A program made the position numbers and the translations under genes. Under the pieces are notes generated by a model, which had not been told where the DNA came from, did no database searches, and worked only from the letters and a program-made list of their open reading frames with translations. Below, in pieces: positions 7,702 to 15,845 of a stretch of 35,519 nucleotides of DNA. Positions within the stretch are counted from its first letter, which is position 1, and the number at the start of each line of letters is the position of its first letter. Origin of the DNA: Prado023 sp039812125 (lineage in GTDB: Bacteria; Actinomycetota; Actinomycetes; S36-B12; CAIYMF01); contig JBDHZV010000018.1 of NCBI GenBank assembly GCA_039812125.1, positions 1 to 35,519 of the forward strand, read 5' to 3'.

Positions 7702-8799
7702 ATGAACGGATCGCGCACACGACGGACAGCGCTGGCTGCAGGCATGGCGGTCGCCCTGGGGGCGTCCCTGGCAGGGCCGGCGATGGCCCACGACCGGTCG
7801 CACCACAAGCCCGCGCCGCGGGTCAGCACCATCGTCTCTGGCCTGCAGGCCCCGGAGCTCGGCCTGGCCGTGAGCGGGAAGGGCACGGTGTACGTCTCGG
7901 AGTCCTTCACCGGCAAGGTGCTCCGGGTGAAGGGCCACGGCACGACCAGGACAGTCGCCCAGGCGCAGGGTTTCGCCGCGGGCCTGGCGCTCGGCACGGG
8001 CCGGAACACGCTGTACTACCTGGCCGACGGCCACCTCAACGTGCTGCGGGGCAAGACGACCACGTCCCTGGCCGACCTGGCCGCGTACGAGGCGGCCAAC
8101 AACCCGGACTCCGGCAACACGTACGGCTTCCAGGGGCTGTCGGCGCAGTGCGCCGCGCAGATCCCCGCCGAGATCCCCTCCCAGCCCTACCCGGGCATGG
8201 TCGACTCCAACCCGTACGCGGTCGCAACCTGGCGCCACGGCTCGGTGATCGTTGCCGACGCCGGCGGCAACAGCCTGCTCAGGGTCTCGAAGTCCGGCAG
8301 GATCAGCACCCTGGCGGTGCTGCCGCCGGTGCCGCTGACCGTGACCGCGCAGATGGCCACCGGCATGGGCCTTCCCGAATGCACGGTGGGCAAGGTGTTC
8401 AACTTCGAGCCGGTACCCACCGATGTCGAGGTCGGGCGCAACGGCATGCTCTACGTGACCAGCCTGCCGGGTGGTCCCGAGGACGCCAGCCTCGGCGCCC
8501 GTGGCGGCGTGTACCGGGTGAACCCGTGGACGGGCAAGTCCACGAGGATCGCCTCCGGGTTCCTGGGCGCGGTTGACCTGGCGCTGGACCGGCACGGGCG
8601 GATCTACGTCGCCGAGATGTTCGGCAACGCGATCTCCAAGGTCGTCAGGGGCGGACCCAAGAAGATCCGTACCCTGACCATGCCGGGCGCCCTGGAGTAC
8701 GCGAACGGCCGGCTGTACGCCACCGCCGGCGCCTACGAGTTCGGCCCGACCGGACCGGTGCCGAACACCAACGGCAAGGTCGTCTCGTTCCGGCCGTAG
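7702..8799 (+). CDS. Secreted ScyD/ScyE-family beta-propeller protein
   Basis: A 365-residue exported protein. An Arg-rich start (NGSRTRRTALAAG), a hydrophobic core and GPAMAHD form a Sec signal peptide with probable cleavage after about residue 29. The mature part has repeated NHL/SMP-30-like strand motifs: GLAVSGKGTVYVSES, GNSLLRVSKSGRISTLAV, DVEVGRNGMLYVTSLPGG and DLALDRHGRIYVAEMFGNAI. These fit a beta-propeller and the ScyD/ScyE family named from cyanobacterial scytonemin clusters. No scytonemin genes are here, and actinobacterial members have no known function. The ATG at 7702 has the Shine-Dalgarno GGAGGG. A strong hairpin follows the stop, so it is monocistronic. Enzymatic activity, if any, cannot be inferred. 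Confidence 0.82.
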   Translation: MNGSRTRRTALAAGMAVALGASLAGPAMAHDRSHHKPAPRVSTIVSGLQAPELGLAVSGKGTVYVSESFTGKVLRVKGHGTTRTVAQAQGFAAGLALGTGRNTLYYLADGHLNVLRGKTTTSLADLAAYEAANNPDSGNTYGFQGLSAQCAAQIPAEIPSQPYPGMVDSNPYAVATWRHGSVIVADAGGNSLLRVSKSGRISTLAVLPPVPLTVTAQMATGMGLPECTVGKVFNFEPVPTDVEVGRNGMLYVTSLPGGPEDASLGARGGVYRVNPWTGKSTRIASGFLGAVDLALDRHGRIYVAEMFGNAISKVVRGGPKKIRTLTMPGALEYANGRLYATAGAYEFGPTGPVPNTNGKVVSFRP

Positions 8800-8808
8800 C
8801 CGCGGATC

Positions 8809-8846
8809 GCGAGCCCCCACCCCGGATGTGCGGGGCGGGGGCTCGC
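8809..8846. terminator. Strong hairpin after the ScyD-like gene
   Basis: Arms GCGAGCCCCCACCCCG (8809-8824) and CGGGGCGGGGGCTCGC (8831-8846) pair over 16 bp with one A/C mismatch and a 6-nt loop. There is no T-tract, as is common in high-GC actinomycete terminators. It starts 10 nt after the stop. Confidence 0.75.
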
Positions 8847-8917
8847 TCGCGTGCGGGGACGGGGCCGGGCCTCCGGGTCGACCTCGACCGCCGGCCGCTC
8901 GCGGGCACGGGCGTCCG

Positions 8918-8940
8918 CACCGCCGCGCATGGCGGCGGTG
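8918..8940 (-). terminator. Hairpin after the acetyltransferase gene
   Basis: A perfect 9-bp stem CACCGCCGC/GCGGCGGTG with loop GCATG lies 13 nt beyond the stop of the minus-strand acetyltransferase gene. It probably ends the aceE operon. Confidence 0.6.
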
Positions 8941-8953
8941 GGCTGTGCCGTGG

Positions 8954-10015
8954 TCAGGCTCCCCGGACCAGCGTCCGGTGGAACCAGGCGTACTCCTGGT
9001 CCACCCGCATGCCGGCCGCCTCGTACACCCGGGTCGCCCCGGTCGTGTTCGTGGCGTCGACGTGCAGGAGGGTGGCCCGCCGGCCCCGTCGGGCGTCGTC
9101 GGCGAACCGCGTGCGCAGCAGCGCCGCGGCGATGCCGAGGCGGCGGTGCGCGGCCAGGACCCCGATGCTGGCCACGTATCCCAGCCCCTCCGAGGCGTAC
9201 CGGTCGCTGCCCCGGGCGAAGCCGACCGCGACGCCGTCGACCTCGGCCAGCAGCCACTGGGCCGGGTCCTCGGTGGCCGCTGACAGCCGCTCGCGCCAGG
9301 CGTCGAAGGCCAACGGGTGGAAGTCGAAGTGCTCCGCGAACGAGGTGGTCGCGATCGAGTGCAGCGTGCGCAGGTCAGCCTCGCCGGCAACCGGGCGGAT
9401 CGTGCAGCCGGGCGGGGCAGCGGGGTCGGCCGATGCCTCGCCGGCGCGGTGGTCGCGGATCATCCGCCAGAACCGGCGCACCTCCTCGAAGCCCGCCGCC
9501 TCGAGCACCCCGCGCAGCATCGCGTCGTTGGCGAAGCACGCCGAGGCCGCGACGGGCGGCGCCCCGGTGCGGTCCCAGCGGACCGCGCCCTGCTCGATCC
9601 CGGCGGCGACCAGGCGCGCCGCCACGGCGGCCTCGTCCGGGTCACCCGGCGCCACGTAGACGTCGAGGTCCCACCCGTTGCCCTCCGCCAGCCCGTCGCG
9701 CACGATCAGGGCCCCGACCAGGTCCCCGACCGGCGCCCCGGCCTCGTCCTCGCCGTGAGGTGCGCCGGGCGCTGGTTGCCCGCCCGCCGGGGCCGAGCGC
9801 CGCACGACCGCCGCCCCCCTGCCCCACCGGCAGTCCCGACCGGCCAGGTCGTCGTGCACCTCGGCCGCGTTGCTGCTGGAGTGCCCGCATCCCGCGACGT
9901 CGACCGCGCGGATCAGCGCCGTGATGCCCGGGACATCGCCGGGGGTGGCCGGGAACGCGCTGAGGCCGACCGGGAGATCCCGGACGGCCTCAGCGAGGGG
10001 GTGTGGGTGGGTCAC
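8954..10015 (-). CDS. GNAT-family N-acetyltransferase coupled to aceE
   Basis: A 353-residue protein whose C-terminal half is a clear GNAT domain: WLLAEVDGVAVGFARG, then YVASIGVLAAHRRLGIAAALL (the acetyl-CoA pyrophosphate loop, R/Q-x-x-G-x-G/A form) and the ending TGATRVYEAAGM. The N-terminal half (LSAFPATPGDVPGITALIRAVD, DVYVAPGDPDEAAVAARLVAAG) looks like a second, degenerate GNAT-like domain, giving the tandem arrangement also seen in mycothiol synthase MshD. The typical MshD motifs are not clear, so it is not called mshD. The GTG start overlaps the aceE stop as GTGA, so translation should be coupled. The acyl acceptor is unknown; its position hints at a link to acetyl-CoA production or to AceE itself, which is inference. 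Confidence 0.8.
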   Translation of the reverse strand: MTHPHPLAEAVRDLPVGLSAFPATPGDVPGITALIRAVDVAGCGHSSSNAAEVHDDLAGRDCRWGRGAAVVRRSAPAGGQPAPGAPHGEDEAGAPVGDLVGALIVRDGLAEGNGWDLDVYVAPGDPDEAAVAARLVAAGIEQGAVRWDRTGAPPVAASACFANDAMLRGVLEAAGFEEVRRFWRMIRDHRAGEASADPAAPPGCTIRPVAGEADLRTLHSIATTSFAEHFDFHPLAFDAWRERLSAATEDPAQWLLAEVDGVAVGFARGSDRYASEGLGYVASIGVLAAHRRLGIAAALLRTRFADDARRGRRATLLHVDATNTTGATRVYEAAGMRVDQEYAWFHRTLVRGA

Positions 10016-12744
10016 CCGCCACCCTCCGTGTTGCCCGCCTCGGCCGCGGTGGGATCCCACAGCCGGTAGGTGTCCAGTGCGGTGCGCACCACCTGCGGGT
10101 CGATCTCGCCGCGCTTGGCCAGGGTGGCCAGCGTGCGCACGACGATCGACTCGGCGTCCACCAGGAAGTGCCGGCGCAGGGCACCGCGGGTGTCCGACAT
10201 GCCCCAGCCGTCCGTGCCGAGGGTCGCGAAGTCCGTCTGGACCCACGGCCGGATCATGTCCGGCAGGGCGTGCATGTAGTCCGACACCGCGACGACGGGG
10301 CCCGGCTGGCCGGCCAGCCGCTGCGTCACGTAGGCGACCCTCTGCTCCTCGGTCGGGTAGAACAGGTTGTGCCGGTCGACCTCGAGGCCGTCGCGGCGCA
10401 GCTCCGTCCAGGACGTCACCGACCAGATGTCGGCCGACACGCCCCACTGCTCGGCGAGCATCCGCTGGGCCCTGCGCGCCCACGGGACGGCCACGCCGCT
10501 GGCCAGGATCTGCGCCCGCAGCCCGTGCTGGGTGTCGGCGGGGGCCAGCAGGTACATGCCCTTGAGCAGCCCGGCCACGTCGAGGCCCTCCGGCTGCGCC
10601 GGCATCTGGTAGGGCTCGTTGTAGACCGTGATGTAGTAGAAGACGTTCTCCGAGTCCTCGCCGTACATCCGGCGCAGGCCGTCCTTGACGATGTGGCCGA
10701 TCTCGTAGGCGTACGCGGGGTCGTAGGCCACGACCGCCGGGTTGGTCATCGCGATGATGTGGGAGTGGCCGTCCTCGTGCTGCAGGCCCTCGCCGTTCAG
10801 CGTGGTCCGGCCCGCGGTGGCGCCCATCACGAAGCCGCGCGCCATCTGGTCGCCGGCCGCCCAGAACGAGTCGGCTGTCCGCTGGAACCCGAACATCGAG
10901 TAGAAGATGTAGACGGGGATCATCGGCTGGTCGTGCGTCGAGTAGGACGTGCCCACTGCGGTGAACGACGCCACCGACCCCGCCTCGTCGATGCCCTCGT
11001 GCAGGATCTGGCCGTTCGTGGCCTCCTTGTACGACAGCATCAGCTCGCGGTCGACCGACAGGTAGGTCTGCCCCTTCGGGTTGTAGATCTTCAGCGTCGG
11101 GAACAGGGCGTCCATGCCGAAGGTCCGCGCCTCGTCCGGGATGATCGGGACGAACCGGTACCCGATGTCGGGGTCCCGGACCAGGTCCTTGAACAGCCGG
11201 ACGAACGCCATCGTCGTGGCCACGTCCTGCTTGCCCGAGCCCTTGGTGACGATGTCGTAGACCTTGTCGGCGGGCTGGGCCAGCGGGCGGGAGACCGCGC
11301 GGCGCTTGGGCATCGAACCGCCCAGGGCGGCCCGCCGCTCCTGCATGTACTTGATGATCCCGTCGTCCTGACCCGGGTGGTAGTACGGGGGCAGGTACTT
11401 GTCGAGCTTGTCGTCCGGGATCGGGATGTCCAGCCGGTCCCGGAAGGTCCGCAGGTCCTGCTCCGAGAGCTTCTTCATCTGGTGGGTGGCGTTGCGGCTC
11501 TCGAAGTGCTGCCCCAGCGACCAGCCCTTGATGGTCTTGGCCAGGATCACGGTCGGCTGCCCGGTGTGGCTGACCGCCGTGCGGTAGGCCGCGTACAGCT
11601 TTCGGTAGTCCATGCCGCCGCGCTTGAGCGCCCACAGCTCCTGGTCCGGGATGTCGGCGACCATCGCGGCCACGCGCGGGTCCCGCCCGAAGAAGTTGTT
11701 GCGCAGGAAGGTGACATCCTCACCGCGGAAGGTCTGGTAGTCGCCGTCCGGGATGTTGTTCATCAGGTTGACCAGGGCGCCCTCGGTGTCGCGGGCGAGC
11801 AGCTTGTCCCAGCCCTTGCCCCAGATCACCTTGATGACGTTCCAGCCGGCGCCCCGGAACATCGACTCCAGCTCCTGGATGATGTTGCCGTTGCCGCGGA
11901 CGGGCCCGTCGAGGCGCTGCAGGTTGCAGTTGACCACGAACGTCAGGTTGTCCAGGCCCTCGCGCGCGGCCAGCGAGATGTTGCCCAGCGTCTCCGGCTC
12001 GTCGGTCTCGCCGTCGCCGAGGAACGCCCACACGCGCTGCTGGCTGGTGTCCTTGATCCCGCGGTTGAGCAGGTAGCGGTTGAACCGTGCCTGGTAGATG
12101 GCGTTGAGCGGGCCGAGGCCCATCGACACGGTCGGGAACTGCCAGAACTCCGGCATCAGCCGGGGGTGCGGGTAGCTCGGCAACCCGCCGCCGGGGTGCG
12201 ACAGCTCCTGGCGGAACCCGTCGAGCTGGGACTCCGTGAGCCGGCCCTCCAGGAACGCGCGGGCGTAGATGCCCGGCGCCGCGTGCCCCTGGACGAAGAT
12301 CTGGTCGCCGCCGCCGGGGGCGTCGGGACCCTTGAAGAAGTGGTTGAAGCCGACCTCGTACATCGCCGCGGACGAGGCGAAGCTGGAGATGTGACCGCCC
12401 ACGCCGATGCCGGGGCGCTGGGCGCGGTGCACGAGCATGGCGGCGTTCCAGCGCGTCATGGCGCGGATGCGGTACTCCATGGACTCGTCGCCGGGGAACG
12501 CCGGCTCCTTGTCCGGCGAGATCGTGTTGATGTAGTCGGTGCTGCGCAGCGCCGGCACGCCCACGCTGCGCTCCGCCGACCGGCGCAGCAGCTCCAGCAT
12601 GAGGAACCGGGCGCGCGTCGGGCCCGCGTTGTCGACGACGGCGTCGAAGCCCTCCACCCACTCGTGGGTCTCGGCGGGATCGACATCGACGTACTGATCG
12701 GGCAGGCCGCCCGGCATCAGGGGGTCATACGCGGCTGAGGTCAC
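10012..12744 (-). CDS. aceE: Pyruvate dehydrogenase E1 component, homodimeric type
   Basis: A 910-residue thiamine-diphosphate enzyme of the length typical of homodimeric AceE. It decarboxylates pyruvate and acetylates the lipoyl group of E2, feeding acetyl-CoA synthesis in the cytoplasm. Visible signatures: TDYINTISPDKEPAFPGDE, the PGIGVGGHISSFASSA region, the ThDP motif starting GDGETDEPE and ending NLTFVVNCN, and in the second half ATAGRTTLNGEGLQHEDGHS and YEIGHIVKDGL. The GTG at 12744 is chosen because AAAGG lies 8 nt upstream. E2 and E3 genes are not in the window, a common arrangement in actinobacteria. The gene is divergent from DUF3052 and followed, with a 4-nt overlap, by the GNAT gene. 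Confidence 0.97.
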   Translation of the reverse strand: MTSAAYDPLMPGGLPDQYVDVDPAETHEWVEGFDAVVDNAGPTRARFLMLELLRRSAERSVGVPALRSTDYINTISPDKEPAFPGDESMEYRIRAMTRWNAAMLVHRAQRPGIGVGGHISSFASSAAMYEVGFNHFFKGPDAPGGGDQIFVQGHAAPGIYARAFLEGRLTESQLDGFRQELSHPGGGLPSYPHPRLMPEFWQFPTVSMGLGPLNAIYQARFNRYLLNRGIKDTSQQRVWAFLGDGETDEPETLGNISLAAREGLDNLTFVVNCNLQRLDGPVRGNGNIIQELESMFRGAGWNVIKVIWGKGWDKLLARDTEGALVNLMNNIPDGDYQTFRGEDVTFLRNNFFGRDPRVAAMVADIPDQELWALKRGGMDYRKLYAAYRTAVSHTGQPTVILAKTIKGWSLGQHFESRNATHQMKKLSEQDLRTFRDRLDIPIPDDKLDKYLPPYYHPGQDDGIIKYMQERRAALGGSMPKRRAVSRPLAQPADKVYDIVTKGSGKQDVATTMAFVRLFKDLVRDPDIGYRFVPIIPDEARTFGMDALFPTLKIYNPKGQTYLSVDRELMLSYKEATNGQILHEGIDEAGSVASFTAVGTSYSTHDQPMIPVYIFYSMFGFQRTADSFWAAGDQMARGFVMGATAGRTTLNGEGLQHEDGHSHIIAMTNPAVVAYDPAYAYEIGHIVKDGLRRMYGEDSENVFYYITVYNEPYQMPAQPEGLDVAGLLKGMYLLAPADTQHGLRAQILASGVAVPWARRAQRMLAEQWGVSADIWSVTSWTELRRDGLEVDRHNLFYPTEEQRVAYVTQRLAGQPGPVVAVSDYMHALPDMIRPWVQTDFATLGTDGWGMSDTRGALRRHFLVDAESIVVRTLATLAKRGEIDPQVVRTALDTYRLWDPTAAEAGNTEGGG

Positions 12745-12911
12745 AGGGGCGCCTTTCGCATGGTGCTCGTACGGCGGTGGGCATGGCAGCCCTAACTATC
12801 GCGCCTCATGGGGCGACGTGCTCGCTGGGGTGGCCTTGGTCGGTGGGTCGTGCTCCATACTGACGCCATCAGCCCGGCGCCGCCGGGCCAGGTGGGAGTG
12901 AGGGGACGACG

Positions 12912-13325
12912 GTGGTGGCAACGGCCGACCAGGCCGGTCAAGCGGCGGCGCTGGCAGCGCGGCTGGGCATCGGTGCAGGACTCACCGTGCAGGAGCTCGG
13001 GTACGACACCGACGTCGACGACGCCGTTGCCGACGCGATCACGGCTGGCAGCGGCCAGGCGCCTGTCGACGACGAGTACGACGGGGTCGTCGACATGGTG
13101 GTGCTGTGGTGGCGCGCCGACGACGGGGACCTCGGCGATGCCCTGGTGGACGCCAAGGCGCCGCTGGCCGACAACGGGGTCATCTGGTTGCTCACCCCGA
13201 AGCACGGCCGGCGCGGCGCCCTGGAGCCCGCGGACGTCGCCGATGCCGCGTCCTCGTCCGGCCTGCGCCGCACGACGTCGGTGACGCTGAGCCAGTGGCA
13301 GGCTGTGCGGATGGTGTCCCGCTAG
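12912..13325 (+). CDS. DUF3052 family protein
   Basis: A 137-residue acidic cytoplasmic protein. It matches the actinobacterial DUF3052 family in order: LGIGAGLTVQELGYDTDVDD, YDGVVDMVVLWWRADDGDL, the LVDAKAPLADNGVIWLLTPK segment and a final SVTLSQWQAVRMV. The GTG at 12912 follows GAGGGGAC. A -10-like CATACT lies at 12856-12861, implying a leader of about 45 nt. The divergent pairing with aceE recurs in other actinomycetes as I recall. The biochemical function is not established to my knowledge. Confidence 0.88.
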   Translation: MVATADQAGQAAALAARLGIGAGLTVQELGYDTDVDDAVADAITAGSGQAPVDDEYDGVVDMVVLWWRADDGDLGDALVDAKAPLADNGVIWLLTPKHGRRGALEPADVADAASSSGLRRTTSVTLSQWQAVRMVSR

Positions 13326-13356
13326 GAGCCCGCCGGGCTGCCGGGGGTGCGACGAC

Positions 13357-15771
13357 ATGGAGGACGTCTACCGGACCCTCGTCGACAACAGCCCGGACGT
13401 GTCCATGCTCACCGACGCCGGGGTCGTGCAGTGGATCTCCGGGCAGGTCCTGGACCTGATCGGGTGGCGACCCGAGGAGCTGGTCGGCCGCTCCACCTCC
13501 CACCTGTGGCACCCCGACGACCGGGCCGCCGCGGTCGCGCTGTACGACGGGGTGCACCACGGCAGGACCGGTCGGGGCGTGTTCCGGCTGATGACCCGGG
13601 ACCGCCGCTACGTCTGGGTGGAGACCACGCTGAAGCCGTACCACGGCCGGCGCGGCGGCCGGGCCGGCGCCATCGGCATCATGCGCGACGTCGGGGCCCG
13701 GATCGCCGCCGAGCAGGCCCGGGCCTCCGCCGAGGAGCAGTACCGGCTCATCGCGGAGAACGCATCCGACGTGGTGATCCGCACCAGCCCCACCGGGTTC
13801 TTCGAGTGGTTGTCGCCGTCGGTCGGGGCGCACCTGGGCTGGCGCCCGGAGCAGCTGGTGGGCCGGTACTCGCTGGACCTGGTGCACCCGGAGGATGCCG
13901 CTCGGGTCCAGTCGGTGCGCGAGTCGGTCAACCCTGAGGACCCGTACGTCGTGGAGCTGCGGCTGCGCACGGCCGACGGGACCTACCGGTGGGTCTCGGC
14001 CGCGGTGCGCCCGCTGCTGGACGACGCCGGTGCCCTGGTCGCCCGGGTCGGCGGCTGGCGTGACATCCAGGCGGAGGTCGAGGCGCGCCGGGTGCTGGCC
14101 GACCGGGAGGTCCGCTACCGGCTGCTGGCCGACAACGCCACCGACGTGGTCCTGCTGCTCGACGCCGAGGGCGAGGTCGCGTGGGTGGCCCGGACCATCA
14201 CCCGCACGCTGGGCTGGGAGCCCGGGGCGCTGGTCGGGGCGAGCCTCACCGAGCTGGTGCACCCTGAGGACCGCGAGCAGGCGGGCGCGGCGCTGGCCCG
14301 GATGATGCCGGGAGGCGAGGGCCCCGACGCCGAGCCGATCGAGTTCCTGGTCCGCGTACGGACCCGGACCGGGACGTTCCGATGGATGTCGGGCACAGGT
14401 GCCCAGGCGGTGCGCGACGGGGTGTGGATGGGCGTCGTCTGCGGGCTGCGCGACGTGGACGAGCTGGTGCGGGCGCGGACCAGCGCCCAGGCCGACCGGG
14501 CCCGGCTGCGCGCGACGCTGGACTCCCTCGTGGACCCGCACGCGGTCCTGGAGGCGGTGCGCGACGCGACCGGGCGGATCACGGACTTCCTCGTCGTCGA
14601 GGCCAACGCGGCGGCGTGCGAGTTCAACGGTCGCACCCACGACGAGCTCGTCGGCGCCAGCCTGCTGGGCTTCGGGTCGCCGGCCAGCCGGCTGCTGTCG
14701 GCCTACCGGCACGTGGTGGACACCGGGGAGTCGCTGATCCTGGACGACTCGTCGCACCTGGACGAGCAGACCGGCGAGGAGCGGTGGTTCGACATCCGCG
14801 GGGTGCGCGTGGACGACTGGCTGAGCCTGACGTGGCGTGACGTCACCGACCGGCACCTGGCGGCCGCGGCGCTGGCCGAGTCGGAGCGGCAGTACCGGCT
14901 GCTGGCCGAGAACGCCTCGGACATCGTGCTGCGGCTGCGCGCCGGCGTGGTCGTCTGGGCGTCTCCGTCGTTGCGCCACGCCCTCGGCTGGCACCGCGCC
15001 GACTGGGAGGGCCGTCACCTGGAGGAGTTCGTCGACGCCGCGGACCTCCCCGTCGACCTCGAGGCCGAACCACCGGCGGGCGGCGGCAGCGCCGGGGTCC
15101 GCCGGTTCCGGGTCCGCGACTCCTCCGGCGGCCTGCACTGGGTGGACAGCCATGCCGCGCCGCACGTCGACGACCACGGCCGGCGCGACGGGTCCACTGC
15201 GGCGCTGCGGCTGGTCGACGAGCAGGTGGCGGCGGAGGAGGAGCTGGTGCGCCGCGCCCGCTTCGACTCCCTGACCGGCCTGCCGAACCGCGGCGAGGTG
15301 CTCGACCGGCTGGTGGCGATCGCCGACCGGGCCCGGGTGGCGGGTCGCGGCTGTGCGGTGCTGTTCTGCGACCTGGACCAGTTCAAGGACGTCAACGACA
15401 CCTATGGGCACGCCGCCGGGGACGAGGTGCTGCGCATCGTCGCCGCGCGGGTGCGCGCCAGCGTCCGGCCGGGCGACGTCGCGGGCCGCCTCGGCGGCGA
15501 CGAGCTGTTGATCGTGCTCGACGGCGTGGTGGACCTGGACGACGCCGTGGCGCTGGGCACGCGCATCCTCACCGCCGTGGGGTCCGCCCCGATCACGGTG
15601 GGTGCCGCGGAGATCGCCACGACGCTGAGCATCGGCGCGACACTGGTCGTGCCGGGGGAGGGTGCTGGGGCGCTGATCGCCCGGGCGGACCGCGCGATGC
15701 TGACCGCCAAGAGGGTGGGCCGCAACCAGGTCATCCCGATCGCCGCGCCCCGTCGGCGCACCGGCGGCTGA
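13357..15771 (+). CDS. Multi-PAS diguanylate cyclase
   Basis: An 804-residue sensor protein with about five PAS modules and a C-terminal GGDEF domain. Approximate PAS limits are 1-125, 130-250, 251-375, 390-500 and 510-625. Modules 2, 3 and 5 begin with nearly the same YRLxAxNAxD motif, suggesting internal duplication. The GGDEF domain (635-804) has DSLTGLPNR, FCDLDQFKDVNDTYGHAAGDE and RLGGDELLIVL. The active loop is GGDEL rather than GGDEF, with the catalytic GGDE retained. RPGD lies exactly five residues before it, the product-inhibition I-site (RxxD). It should make cyclic di-GMP. There are no membrane segments, so the signal is probably cytoplasmic; ligands of the PAS domains are unknown. 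No EAL domain follows. The start at ATG 13357 has only a weak Shine-Dalgarno (GGGGG). Confidence 0.9.
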   Translation: MEDVYRTLVDNSPDVSMLTDAGVVQWISGQVLDLIGWRPEELVGRSTSHLWHPDDRAAAVALYDGVHHGRTGRGVFRLMTRDRRYVWVETTLKPYHGRRGGRAGAIGIMRDVGARIAAEQARASAEEQYRLIAENASDVVIRTSPTGFFEWLSPSVGAHLGWRPEQLVGRYSLDLVHPEDAARVQSVRESVNPEDPYVVELRLRTADGTYRWVSAAVRPLLDDAGALVARVGGWRDIQAEVEARRVLADREVRYRLLADNATDVVLLLDAEGEVAWVARTITRTLGWEPGALVGASLTELVHPEDREQAGAALARMMPGGEGPDAEPIEFLVRVRTRTGTFRWMSGTGAQAVRDGVWMGVVCGLRDVDELVRARTSAQADRARLRATLDSLVDPHAVLEAVRDATGRITDFLVVEANAAACEFNGRTHDELVGASLLGFGSPASRLLSAYRHVVDTGESLILDDSSHLDEQTGEERWFDIRGVRVDDWLSLTWRDVTDRHLAAAALAESERQYRLLAENASDIVLRLRAGVVVWASPSLRHALGWHRADWEGRHLEEFVDAADLPVDLEAEPPAGGGSAGVRRFRVRDSSGGLHWVDSHAAPHVDDHGRRDGSTAALRLVDEQVAAEEELVRRARFDSLTGLPNRGEVLDRLVAIADRARVAGRGCAVLFCDLDQFKDVNDTYGHAAGDEVLRIVAARVRASVRPGDVAGRLGGDELLIVLDGVVDLDDAVALGTRILTAVGSAPITVGAAEIATTLSIGATLVVPGEGAGALIARADRAMLTAKRVGRNQVIPIAAPRRRTGG

Positions 15772-15800
15772 GCGAACCGGCGGCTGAGCGAACCGGCGGC
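15760..15800. repeat. 16-bp tandem duplication across the diguanylate cyclase stop codon
   Basis: ACCGGCGGCTGAGCGA occurs at 15760-15775 and 15776-15791, with a 9-bp partial copy after. The first copy contains the real TGA stop (15769-15771). Confidence 0.7.
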
Positions 15801-15802
15801 CT

Positions 15803-15826
15803 CGGCCGCGTCCGCATCCGCGGCCG
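15803..15826. terminator. Hairpin between convergent genes
   Basis: CGGCCGCG (15803-15810) and CGCGGCCG (15819-15826) form a perfect 8-bp stem with an 8-nt loop. It sits between the stops of the diguanylate cyclase (+) and the MDMPI-like gene (-), so it could serve both. Confidence 0.55.
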
Positions 15827-15845
15827 GGCGGCCGGCGGACTCGGG

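Noticed and set aside
8954..10015. Assignment of the GNAT gene as mycothiol synthase mshD
   Set aside because: A tandem GNAT layout is similar, but the MshD-specific segments are not recognisable, so only the family is called.
10003..12738. Open frame of about 911 codons on the plus strand opposite aceE
   Set aside because: It mirrors aceE codon for codon, has His/Arg/Gln/Val-rich composition and no family motif. It is a GC-rich antisense shadow.
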